From: an uncultured Acinetobacter sp. | GTDB taxonomy: Bacteria > Pseudomonadota > Gammaproteobacteria > Pseudomonadales > Moraxellaceae | Length of the DNA stretch: 64,000 nucleotides | Direction of reading: 5' to 3' | Assembly (NCBI GenBank): GCA_913777945.1 | Contig: CAJYTY010000008.1 | Span: forward strand, 434,001-498,000 | Shown: positions 55,304 through 63,214 of the stretch, one piece after another | Layout of the letters: every line of letters begins with the position of its first letter | How positions within the stretch are numbered: the first letter of the stretch is position 1 | Notes under the pieces: model-generated | Database searches by the model: none | The model's input: the letters and a program-made list of their open reading frames with translations, nothing else | What the model was told of the DNA's origin: nothing | Translations under genes and position numbers: made by a program

Positions 55304-57943
55304 GTGCTAGAAGCTTACCGCCAACACGTTGAAGAGCGTGCCGCACTCGGTGTACCACCGAAGCCACTTGATGATGCTCAAACTGCTGACTTAGTCGAAT
55401 TACTTAAAAACCCGCCAGCAGGTGAAGAAGCATTCCTCGTCGACTTGCTTGAAAATCGCGTTCCAGCAGGTGTCGACCAAGCGGCATATGTTAAAGCTGC
55501 TTTCTTGGCAGCCTTGGCAAAAGGCGAAGCGACCTCTCCACTCGTTTCGAAAGAACGTGCAGTGTATTTACTTGGCACCATGCTTGGTGGTTACAACGTT
55601 GCACCATTGGTTGAGCTACTGGATGATGCCCAACTCGGTGCTTTAGCAGCAGATGCACTGAAAAAAACACTTCTTGTATTTGATGCATTCCATGATGTGG
55701 CAGACAAAGCAAAAGCGGGTAACACTAACGCGAAAGCAGTTTTGCAATCTTGGGCAGATGCTGAGTGGTTTACCAGCCGCAAAGATGTACCAGAAGAAAT
55801 CAAATTAACCGTATTTAAAGTGACGGGTGAAACCAACACCGACGACTTGTCTCCAGCGCAAGATGCTTGGAGCCGTCCGGATATCCCATTACACGCAAAT
55901 GCAATGTTGAAAAACGAGCGTGATGGTATCAACCCTGAAAAACAAGGTGAAATTGGTCCACTAAGCCAAATTAAAGAACTTATTGCGAAAGGCAATCAAG
56001 TTGCTTATGTTGGCGATGTTGTGGGTACAGGTTCATCTCGTAAATCTGCAACAAACTCTGTGCTTTGGTTCTTCGGTGACGAAATCGCGCACATTCCAAA
56101 TAAGAAAGACGGTGGTTACTGCTTAGGTTCTAAAATCGCGCCGATTTTCTTCAATACCATGGAAGATGCTGGTGCGTTACCTGTAGAGATTGATGTTGCC
56201 AACATGAACATGGGCGACGAAATCGTTCTTAAGATTGACCACGCAGCAGCGAAAGTCACTGCGTTCAAAAACGGCGAGCAAATTGCTGAATCTGAACTTA
56301 AAACGCCAGTACTTCTAGACGAAGTACGTGCGGGTGGTCGTATTAACTTGATCGTAGGTCGTGGTTTAACTGCGAAAGCGCGTGAAGCTTTAGGTCTTGA
56401 GCCATCTACATTATTCCGTACGCCAGTACAACCTGCTGCAACAGGCAAAGGTTTTACTTTGGCTCAGAAAATGGTGGGTCGCGCTTGTGGTCTTCCAGAA
56501 GGTCAAGGCGTTATTCCGGGTACTTACTGTGAACCTAAGATGACGACAGTTGGTTCTCAAGATACCACTGGTCCAATGACACGTGACGAGTTAAAAGATT
56601 TGGCTTGCTTGGGCTTCTCTGCTGACTTGGTTATGCAATCGTTCTGTCACACTGCTGCTTATCCAAAGCCAGTCGACGTACAGATGCAACACACATTGCC
56701 AGACTTCATCATGAACCGTGGTGGTGTGTCGCTTCGTCCAGGTGACGGTATTATCCACTCTTGGTTAAACCGTATGTTGCTTCCAGATACAGTCGGTACT
56801 GGTGGTGACTCACATACACGTTTCCCAATCGGTATTTCGTTCCCAGCAGGTTCTGGCCTTGTTGCGTTCGCGGCAGCGACTGGTGTTATGCCACTTGATA
56901 TGCCTGAATCTGTACTTGTGAAGTTTAAAGGTAAAATGCAGCCTGGTATCACGCTACGTGACCTTGTACATGCAATTCCTTACTACGCAATCAAAGAAGG
57001 CGATTTGACAGTAGAGAAGAAAGGTAAGAAAAACATTTTCTCTGGTCGTATCTTAGAAATCGACTTGTCGGAAATGGAAACTGACTTGACCGTTGAGCAA
57101 GCATTTGAATTGTCTGATGCGTCTGCTGAACGTTCGGCAGCGGGTTGTGCAATCACACTTTCTGAAGAGAAAGTAGCTGAGTACTTGCGTTCAAACATTA
57201 CCATGTTGAAGTGGATGATTTCACAAGGCTATGGCGATGCACGTACAATGGCGCGCCGTGTTGAAAACATGGAAAAATGGTTGGCTAATCCATCACTTCT
57301 TAAAGCGGATGCGGATGCTGAATACACCAAAGTGTATGAAATTGATCTTGCAGACATCAAAGAGCCGATTCTTTGCTGCCCGAACGACCCAGACGATGCG
57401 AAACTTCTTTCTGACGTTCAAGGCGACAAAATTGATGAAGTATTTATCGGTTCTTGTATGACCAACATTGGTCACTTCCGTGCAGCGGGTCAGTTACTTG
57501 AGAAAGTACCAAGTGGTTCATTAACAACTCGTTTATGGTTGGCACCACCAACACGTATGGACGAACATCAGTTAATGGAAGAAGGTTTTTACAATACTTA
57601 TGGTCGTGCTGGTGCGCGTACTGAAATGCCAGGTTGCTCACTATGTATGGGTAACCAAGCACGTGTTGCACCTAATACTACAGTTGTATCGACTTCTACA
57701 CGTAACTTCCCGAACCGTTTGGGTCAAGGCTCTAACGTATACTTGGCATCTGCCGAGCTTGCATCTGTTGCTGCTGTACTTGGTAAATTACCAACGCCAG
57801 AAGAGTACCAACAATATGCAGCACAAATCGACAGCATGTCTGCCGATATCTACAAGTATTTGAATTTCGACCAAATGGGCGAATATACTAATGCTGCTGA
57901 TCAAGTAGATACCAAGAAAATTGCTGCGGCTCAGTTAACTTAA
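55304..57943 (+). CDS. acnB: Aconitate hydratase B
   Basis: Bifunctional aconitase/2-methylisocitrate dehydratase of the TCA and methylcitrate cycles, 879 residues. It starts at GTG 55304 with AAGAGGA at 9 nt. HEAT-like domain first (LEAYRQHVEERAALGVPP), then the swivel domain (domain 4), then the 3Fe-4S catalytic domains. Iron-sulfur ligands are visible in SFCHTAAYPKP, IGSCMTNIGHF and GCSLCMGNQARV. AcnB mRNA is post-transcriptionally regulated by its own apo-protein in E. coli; the 3' region here holds a strong terminator. Confidence 0.97.
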   Translation: MLEAYRQHVEERAALGVPPKPLDDAQTADLVELLKNPPAGEEAFLVDLLENRVPAGVDQAAYVKAAFLAALAKGEATSPLVSKERAVYLLGTMLGGYNVAPLVELLDDAQLGALAADALKKTLLVFDAFHDVADKAKAGNTNAKAVLQSWADAEWFTSRKDVPEEIKLTVFKVTGETNTDDLSPAQDAWSRPDIPLHANAMLKNERDGINPEKQGEIGPLSQIKELIAKGNQVAYVGDVVGTGSSRKSATNSVLWFFGDEIAHIPNKKDGGYCLGSKIAPIFFNTMEDAGALPVEIDVANMNMGDEIVLKIDHAAAKVTAFKNGEQIAESELKTPVLLDEVRAGGRINLIVGRGLTAKAREALGLEPSTLFRTPVQPAATGKGFTLAQKMVGRACGLPEGQGVIPGTYCEPKMTTVGSQDTTGPMTRDELKDLACLGFSADLVMQSFCHTAAYPKPVDVQMQHTLPDFIMNRGGVSLRPGDGIIHSWLNRMLLPDTVGTGGDSHTRFPIGISFPAGSGLVAFAAATGVMPLDMPESVLVKFKGKMQPGITLRDLVHAIPYYAIKEGDLTVEKKGKKNIFSGRILEIDLSEMETDLTVEQAFELSDASAERSAAGCAITLSEEKVAEYLRSNITMLKWMISQGYGDARTMARRVENMEKWLANPSLLKADADAEYTKVYEIDLADIKEPILCCPNDPDDAKLLSDVQGDKIDEVFIGSCMTNIGHFRAAGQLLEKVPSGSLTTRLWLAPPTRMDEHQLMEEGFYNTYGRAGARTEMPGCSLCMGNQARVAPNTTVVSTSTRNFPNRLGQGSNVYLASAELASVAAVLGKLPTPEEYQQYAAQIDSMSADIYKYLNFDQMGEYTNAADQVDTKKIAAAQLT

Positions 57944-57970
57944 TCGATTGATGATTGAGTTTAAATGAGT

Positions 57971-58008
57971 TAATAATAAGGGCTGATAAATCAGCCCTTA
58001 TTATTTTA
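57971..58008 (+). terminator. acnB terminator
   Basis: AATAATAAGGGCTGA (57972-57986) pairs perfectly with TCAGCCCTTATTATT (57991-58005), a 15-bp stem. It lies immediately before the start of the next gene. Confidence 0.85.
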
Positions 58009-58014
58009 GAAAAA

Positions 58015-58740
58015 ATGAAAAATTTCGATTGTTTAAGACAAGAATATCTGGATATATTAAGAAAAATAGATGAATCTTTCTTCAATACAAATCATGAAAA
58101 TAGTAAAGTGACAGAAGGTTTATCGGGTTTATTTCTAGCTAGTGAACCAGATAACTATTGGAATGCTAAAAATAAAATTATGATAATAGGTGCAGAGACT
58201 AGAGCATGGAATATTAACTTACAGCAAGATTATTCCCTGAATAAATATTTATCAGAATCAATAAAAAAGAATAAAAATTTTTTTAAAAAAATGTTGAGTG
58301 AGCCTAGAAGTAAAAAAATCACTTTTCATGACTTTACTAGATCTATTGCAGATCATTCGGGGAGTGATGGGCTAGTTTATTGCAACTTATTTTGCTTTTC
58401 TTGGAAAGAAAAAAGTCCAATAAACTCTAAATACTTTTCTTTCATTAAAGATCTTTCTTTCGAGCTTTTAAATGCGCAGATAAATTATTTTGAACCTCAT
58501 ATTATTATTTTTGCAAATGGTAGTCAAAATACAGTTTATCGAAGAGAATTATTTAATCCATGTTTTTACTCAGAGGGAAAGCATTATGCAGATCAGGGCA
58601 TCAGTAAAAATCAGCTTTATCAATTTATCTACAAGAAGAAAATTATATGCTATAAAATACAACACCCATCTACCATTCGTGGAAAGAGTTTAGCTAAAGC
58701 AGCTCGTGTTAAGTTGCTTGAATTGTTACCTATAAAATAA
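58015..58740 (+). CDS. AT-rich orphan protein with UDG-fold-like motifs
   Basis: 241 residues from the ATG at 58015. A longer frame back to 57955 runs through the acnB terminator and is rejected. The gene is visibly more AT-rich than its neighbours and uses many AAA/ATT/TTA codons. Motifs resemble the uracil-DNA-glycosylase superfamily: MIIGAETRAWN (59-66) at the position of the active-site loop, CNLFCFSWKEKSP, FEPHIIIFANGS, and a C-terminal HPST (217-220). Some UDG-like proteins of this type act in defence or unknown nucleic-acid reactions. The match is by eye. No ribosome-binding site is clear and the gene is probably acquired. Confidence 0.6.
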   Translation: MKNFDCLRQEYLDILRKIDESFFNTNHENSKVTEGLSGLFLASEPDNYWNAKNKIMIIGAETRAWNINLQQDYSLNKYLSESIKKNKNFFKKMLSEPRSKKITFHDFTRSIADHSGSDGLVYCNLFCFSWKEKSPINSKYFSFIKDLSFELLNAQINYFEPHIIIFANGSQNTVYRRELFNPCFYSEGKHYADQGISKNQLYQFIYKKKIICYKIQHPSTIRGKSLAKAARVKLLELLPIK

Positions 58741-58767
58741 TAAAAAGCCCCGCATATTAGCGGGGCT
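58740..58767 (-). terminator. terminator of the Lrp-family gene
   Basis: AGCCCCGC (58746-58753) pairs with GCGGGGCT (58760-58767). The T-run is on the minus strand, so it ends the convergent Lrp transcript, not the UDG-like gene. Confidence 0.8.
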
Positions 58768-58865
58768 AGTCGTATACGAATCGAGTCATATACTGTATGA
58801 GGCTCATCTCAAACTGCGCGTATTAAATCATATTTAGCTGTCAGTTGCAGCAACTATCTTCAACA

Positions 58866-59351
58866 TTATTCAATCAGCATAAAATCTGCGGTATGCGCCA
58901 ATTTTAATGGGCGTAGTGCAAAAGTCGAACGTGTATGCCGAATTCCTTTAATGGAATAAAGTTTCTTTCTTAAAAACCGCTCATAGTGTTCTGAATCCTT
59001 CACCGCAACTTTTACAAGATAGTCGTATTCTCCGGTAACCAAATGCGCCTCAATCACTTCTGGAATCTCTGCGAGTGCTTCGCTAAAGTTTTCGAGCATT
59101 TCATCGTCATGTCGTTCGAGTGTAATTTCAATAAAAAATAATTCATTAATTCCAATGGCTTTGGGATTAATGTTAGCAGTATAACCATCGATAATTTTAA
59201 GTGATTCGAGCCGCTTTAGTCGTGTCCAGCAGGGTGAGGATGATAAACCGACCTCTTCAGAGAGTTGTGCAATCGTAAGTCGGCCATTACCACGAAGGGC
59301 AGATAAAATTTTCCGATCTGTACGGTCTAATGTGTATTCTGTGCTGTTCAA
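58866..59351 (-). CDS. Lrp/AsnC-family regulator
   Basis: 161 residues. N-terminal helix-turn-helix (LDRTDRKILSALRGNGRLTI, then LSSSPCWTRLKRLE) and C-terminal RAM domain with VTGEYDYLVKVAVKD, the amino-acid-sensing region. It regulates amino-acid metabolism or transport genes in other bacteria; no target is adjacent. It has its own promoter and terminator. Confidence 0.9.
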   Translation of the reverse strand: MNSTEYTLDRTDRKILSALRGNGRLTIAQLSEEVGLSSSPCWTRLKRLESLKIIDGYTANINPKAIGINELFFIEITLERHDDEMLENFSEALAEIPEVIEAHLVTGEYDYLVKVAVKDSEHYERFLRKKLYSIKGIRHTRSTFALRPLKLAHTADFMLIE

Positions 59352-59506
59352 AATTTAAACCAAAGAAAATTATGCTGTATATTTTCAATATACATAAATT
59401 TTATGCTGTTAGAACTAAAAAAAATTGAATATTCGGTAAAATTTTTGAGAGCGTTCAAGTTAAGATGTTTTTATTCAATCAAAGTCATATGGGTAGTGAT
59501 TTTGAT

Positions 59507-59557
59507 GTGCAGCGAGCCTATTGAAAAGAAGGGTGCTTTTCAATAGGCTTGCTGCAC
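59507..59557. repeat. 22-bp hairpin in the Lrp/ribokinase intergenic region
   Basis: Arm 59507-59528 pairs with 59536-59557 over 22 positions with only one G-T wobble, around a seven-base loop (AAGGGTG). The arms read GTGCAGC..GAAAAG and CTTTTC..GCTGCAC. No long T-run follows. It is too perfect to be chance, but no element type is recognised. Confidence 0.7.
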
Positions 59558-59582
59558 GCGCTGAAATAGTAAAATAAGCATA

Positions 59583-59610
59583 AAAAAACGCAGACATATC
59601 TGCGTTTTTT
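59583..59610 (-). terminator. ribokinase terminator
   Basis: CGCAGA (59589-59594) pairs with TCTGCG (59599-59604), extended by A/T pairs to 12 bp. T-runs on both strands; it ends the minus-strand ribokinase gene. Confidence 0.85.
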
Positions 59611-59624
59611 TATGCAAAATACAT

Positions 59625-60554
59625 TTATCGAGATGCCAAAAAGTCATCAATTTCTTGACGCCATGGCACAGACGGCTGGGCACCAGATCGGGTAACGGCA
59701 ATAGCGGCGGCTGCATTGGCAAAGCGTGCAGCGTCTTGTGCGGTTTTTCCTTCAAGAAGTGCCGTCACAAATGCACCGTTAAAGGTATCGCCTGCGGCAA
59801 TGGTATCGATTGCATTTACTTTAAACCCTTCAATCAGTTTGCCCTGACCGTATTCACTCAGCCAAACACCACGAGAGCCCATAGTAATGACTACAGTTTT
59901 AATGCCTTTTTGATGCAACACATTTGCCGCTTCGGCAGCGTCGTGATCATCATGCACAATCACGTTGGTAAGGCTCAAAGCTTCAGTTTCGTTGGGCGTA
60001 ATAATATCGACCAAACGTAGTAATTCTTCTGGCAACTCACAAGCTGGCGCCGGATTTAAAATCACTTTTACGCCAGCAGCTTTGGCAAGCTTTGCAGCGT
60101 GCAAGATAGTCGCCAACGGTGTTTCAAGCTGTAAAAGAATTGCGCTTGAGCGTTGAATTAGCTCTGCATGCTGATCGATATACGCAATATCGAGTGCAGC
60201 ATTGGCACCGGCATGAATACCAATAAAATTCTCTGCATGCTGATTAACAAAAATCAGTGCGACACCTGTGGTGAAACCTTCAACGGCACGTACGGCTTGA
60301 GTATCAATGTGGTCTTTGATGAGCTGGTGACGAATTTGTTCGCCCACGGTATCGCCACCTACACAGGCAATAAAACTGGTATTGGCGCCACTTCGGCCTG
60401 CTGCTACTGCCTGATTTGCACCTTTACCACCAAACGCGACCTGATACTCCTGACCATTCAGGGTTTGTCCCGGATGAGGGAAGTGTTCAAGAGAAAGGAT
60501 ATGGTCAACATTGATGCTGCCAATTACAGTAAGCAAAGGACGGGTTGAACTCAT
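59625..60554 (-). CDS. rbsK: Ribokinase
   Basis: PfkB-family kinase phosphorylating ribose at O5. 309 residues from MSSTRPLLTVIGSINVDHIL (60554); the frame extends 22 codons further without support. Motifs FGGKGANQAVAAGRSG (signature 1, substrate binding), NPAPACELPEELL, TPNETEAL and the catalytic DTIAAGDTFNGAF are intact. No rbsR or ribose ABC transporter adjoins. With the nucleoside transporter 1.3 kb away, recycling of ribose from nucleosides is plausible. Confidence 0.92.
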   Translation of the reverse strand: MSSTRPLLTVIGSINVDHILSLEHFPHPGQTLNGQEYQVAFGGKGANQAVAAGRSGANTSFIACVGGDTVGEQIRHQLIKDHIDTQAVRAVEGFTTGVALIFVNQHAENFIGIHAGANAALDIAYIDQHAELIQRSSAILLQLETPLATILHAAKLAKAAGVKVILNPAPACELPEELLRLVDIITPNETEALSLTNVIVHDDHDAAEAANVLHQKGIKTVVITMGSRGVWLSEYGQGKLIEGFKVNAIDTIAAGDTFNGAFVTALLEGKTAQDAARFANAAAAIAVTRSGAQPSVPWRQEIDDFLASR

Positions 60555-60820
60555 TAGAAACTCTAAATTAAAAAAGCGGCGTATTATGCCTTTAATTTTA
60601 AGCGATGTATAATTTAACAAACAAGCGCTTAAAAAAAGTGGCCCATATTGCTGATTAGTTATTCAGCTTTTCTAAGCAAAGTAACAAAAATTAATAATGT
60701 TATCGTATTGTGAGAATGATATGCATAAGGAGGTGTTTTAAGACTAATTTAAGATAGAAATCCTAAAACGAATGAGTGGCATACAAACAATGATATTCTA
60801 GACTGTTGAAGGAGTCAGAG
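60555..60820. promoter_or_regulatory. rbsK upstream region with inverted repeat
   Basis: TTTTAAGCG (60597-60605) and AAGCGCTTAAAA (60623-60634) form an inverted repeat around the presumed rbsK promoter, TTATAC and TTGTTT being candidate hexamers on the minus strand. It resembles a repressor site of the LacI type, but that is weak. No gene is supported in the remaining space. Confidence 0.4.
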
Positions 60821-61168
60821 ATGAATCTGCATTATACTCATAAGCCGAACTACTATTTCTTTGCACACAAACTTGTTTTGTTCCTAGAAAACTACATCAA
60901 GCATCATCCAAATCATGTGCAAGAAACCTTCAACCTAAATACGATTTATGATCTCTTTGATCATGACTTCGCTTCGAGCAGTACCAACTTAGAAGGTATT
61001 CTCAATATCGTGGACGAATACGTGATTGAAACCAATAATGGAAACGAACCATTGGTGAAATCTTACCATATCAGCCATGACAACCATATTTTAACTATCG
61101 ATTTTAACAGTAACGCAATTGCGCATCTGGCACAGGGTAAAGTGATTACCTATCCAAAGGCGGCATAA
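60821..61168 (+). CDS. Small hypothetical protein
   Basis: 115 residues from ATG 60821, with AAGGAG 6 nt upstream; a TTG at 60806 is not needed. MNLHYTHKPNYYFFAHKLVLFLENYIKHH shows no signal peptide. The middle is helical and acidic, with the C-terminal half forming two beta strands (KSYHISHDNHILTIDFNSN). No recognised domain. Single-gene unit with its own terminator. Confidence 0.75.
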   Translation: MNLHYTHKPNYYFFAHKLVLFLENYIKHHPNHVQETFNLNTIYDLFDHDFASSSTNLEGILNIVDEYVIETNNGNEPLVKSYHISHDNHILTIDFNSNAIAHLAQGKVITYPKAA

Positions 61169-61184
61169 CAAATGAATTCTCCAT

Positions 61185-61215
61185 AAAACAAGCACATTTC
61201 GTGCTTGTTTTTTTT
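61185..61215 (+). terminator. terminator of the 60821-61168 gene
   Basis: AAAACAAGCAC (61185-61195) pairs with GTGCTTGTTTT (61201-61211), with T to 61215. Confidence 0.88.
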
Positions 61216-61839
61216 GAATCTTAGTGTTGTATTTCACTTAGTTCAGAAAATTAAATGTATAAAAACGATTCAATACGCACTGTTTTTTACCGTAAGTTCA
61301 AAAAAGGCAATGTCTTAGACCATCACTGGTATTCATAAGCAGAATTTTGTAATGCTATAAATTTTTATTATGAGTTTGATATAATTAAGTCACGATTATA
61401 AAAAGAAAAAAATAAAAAAATGCGATACTGCTTTTTAATTTGATCAAAATTGATCGGGCAGTCTAAAAAAAACATTCGAAATTTCTGCAAAATTTTGTTA
61501 AATTTACCGCCCGATAAATAGCCCAATTAAATATTTGTTTAAAAACAAATGCTTATTTTTAGGCTTTTTGCATTATTTGCCCCTTGTATAAAGCTGGCAA
61601 AATCATGATTGGTAAGATAATTTTCAGATTCATGCTGTTTTTTGAGATGGCATGATCTTTGTATTGTCTCCAATTCCTCATTTTACAAATCAGTGATTAT
61701 GAAGCATCACTGAATGGCGCGATAAGGTAACTCGAGTACAGGGCGATCAGTAACGACATCTTGGTTTGTTTATACAGCAGGTACAACGATGTTGACATGA
61801 GTTGCTGGAATGGGGTGTGCTCAGGTTACGGAGATGAAA
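61216..61839 (+). promoter_or_regulatory. long upstream region of the nucleoside transporter
   Basis: About 620 bp with no supported gene. TTTTTG and TATAAA (61587-61592) separated by 16 bp are a candidate promoter, which would give a leader of about 240 nt. Inside it CAGTGAT / ATCACTG (about 61692-61713) forms a 7-bp hairpin. Before it ATCGGGC (61453-61459) and GCCCGAT (61509-61515) form a wider inverted repeat, and TTTGTTTAAAAACAAA is palindromic. The size suggests a regulated leader or a small RNA; no riboswitch class is recognised. Confidence 0.4.
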
Positions 61840-63090
61840 ATGTTTGAATATCGTGGATTGATCGGTATTTTTATTCTTTTGTTGATTGGATATATTTTTT
61901 CCAATAACCGAAGCATGATTAAAGTGAGAACGATTTTACCGGCTTTGGGCTTGCAGTTCCTGCTTGGAATTATCATTTTGTATGTTCCATTAGGAAAATA
62001 CATTTTTGAACAGCTTGCCAATGGCGTAAACCATGTGATTGGTTATGCAGATTCAGGTAGCGCTTTCTTGTTCGGTGCCTTGGTCGGCGATCAGATGAAC
62101 ACGGTATTTAATGGCGCAGGTTTTATCTTTGCGCTGAAAGTACTGCCAACCATTATTTTTGTTACTGCCCTGATTTCGATTTTGTATTATTTAAAAATCA
62201 TGACGGTATTTATTAAAGTACTGGGTGGTTTATTTCAAAAAGCGCTGGGTATCAGTAAGGTTGAGTCCTTTGCTGCGGTGACGACCATCTTTATTGGTCA
62301 AAACGAATTACCAGCCGCGTTGCGTCCATTTTTGTTACGTATGAATAAAAATGAACTGTTTACCGTCATGTGTAGTGGTATGGCTGCTGTTTCTGGTTCG
62401 GTGTTGGTTGGCTATGCCGGATTAGGCGTACCCATGGAATACTTATTGGCGGCTTCGCTGATGGCGATTCCTGGCGGTATTCTGTTTGCACGTTTATTGA
62501 GTCCAGCCACTGAGCCTTCAACTGTTGAAGTATCGGATCTTGAATTTGGCGAACAACGTCCATCCAATATCATTGAGGCCGCTGCGAATGGCGCCATGAT
62601 GGGGCTTAAAATTGCAGCAGGTGTCGGAACCGTGATTATGGTTTTTGTTGGCCTGCTCAGTCTGGTGAACGGTATCTTCGGTTTCGTGGGTGGATGGTTT
62701 GGCTATTCAGGCTTGAGTCTAGATGCCATTTTTGGTTATGTCCTTTCTCCTTTAGCTTATGTGATGGGCGTAGACTGGAATGAAGCGCAGTTAGCAGGTT
62801 CTTTACTTGGGCAAAAGCTGGTCATCAATGAGTTTGTTGCTTACCTAAACTTAGCGCCGCATCTGGCAGATCAGACCATTTCGGCACATACCGCAGCCAT
62901 TATTTCTTTTGGGTTGTGTGGTTTTGCCAACTTCAGCTCGATTGGTGTAGTACTTGGTGCTTTTGGTATGGTAGAACCAAAACTGACGCCCGTATTATCT
63001 AAGCTTGCCATCCGTGCGTTGTTGGCCGCGACTTTGTCAAACTTGATGAGCGCGACAATTGCCGGTATTTGTCTAGGCTTCGCGCTCTAA
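61840..63090 (+). CDS. nupC: Concentrative nucleoside transporter (NupC type)
   Basis: Inner-membrane proton/nucleoside symporter of the CNT family. The frame opens at 61810, but ATG 61840 has GGAG at 6 nt and gives MFEYRGLIGIFILLLIGY (416 residues). About ten transmembrane segments. Family motifs FIGQNELPAALRPF, GSVLVGYAGLGVPMEYLLAAS and VINEFVAYLNLAP, plus the GFANFSSIGVVLGAFG core, are present. Upstream is an unusually long leader. Confidence 0.9.
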   Translation: MFEYRGLIGIFILLLIGYIFSNNRSMIKVRTILPALGLQFLLGIIILYVPLGKYIFEQLANGVNHVIGYADSGSAFLFGALVGDQMNTVFNGAGFIFALKVLPTIIFVTALISILYYLKIMTVFIKVLGGLFQKALGISKVESFAAVTTIFIGQNELPAALRPFLLRMNKNELFTVMCSGMAAVSGSVLVGYAGLGVPMEYLLAASLMAIPGGILFARLLSPATEPSTVEVSDLEFGEQRPSNIIEAAANGAMMGLKIAAGVGTVIMVFVGLLSLVNGIFGFVGGWFGYSGLSLDAIFGYVLSPLAYVMGVDWNEAQLAGSLLGQKLVINEFVAYLNLAPHLADQTISAHTAAIISFGLCGFANFSSIGVVLGAFGMVEPKLTPVLSKLAIRALLAATLSNLMSATIAGICLGFAL

Positions 63091-63147
63091 TTGCGTTGTC
63101 GCAGATAGTTTTAATGTATTCAGTTTTGACCAAATACTGACAAAAAT

Positions 63148-63183
63148 AGCCGTATTTCATTCTATAAATACGGCTTATTTTTT
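63148..63183 (+). terminator. terminator after nupC
   Basis: AGCCGTATTT (63148-63157) pairs with AAATACGGCT (63166-63175), with T-rich sequence to 63183. It lies between nupC and the oxygenase gene. Confidence 0.75.
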
Positions 63184-63214
63184 GCTTCCATAAACACAAT
63201 AACATGGAGTTCTT

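Noticed and set aside
57955-58014. N-terminal extension of the UDG-like gene
   Set aside because: The extra 20 codons are the acnB terminator stem read as protein.
58746-58767. Terminator for the plus-strand UDG-like gene
   Set aside because: The T-run is on the minus strand, so it serves the Lrp gene; the plus side continues AGTCGTATAC.
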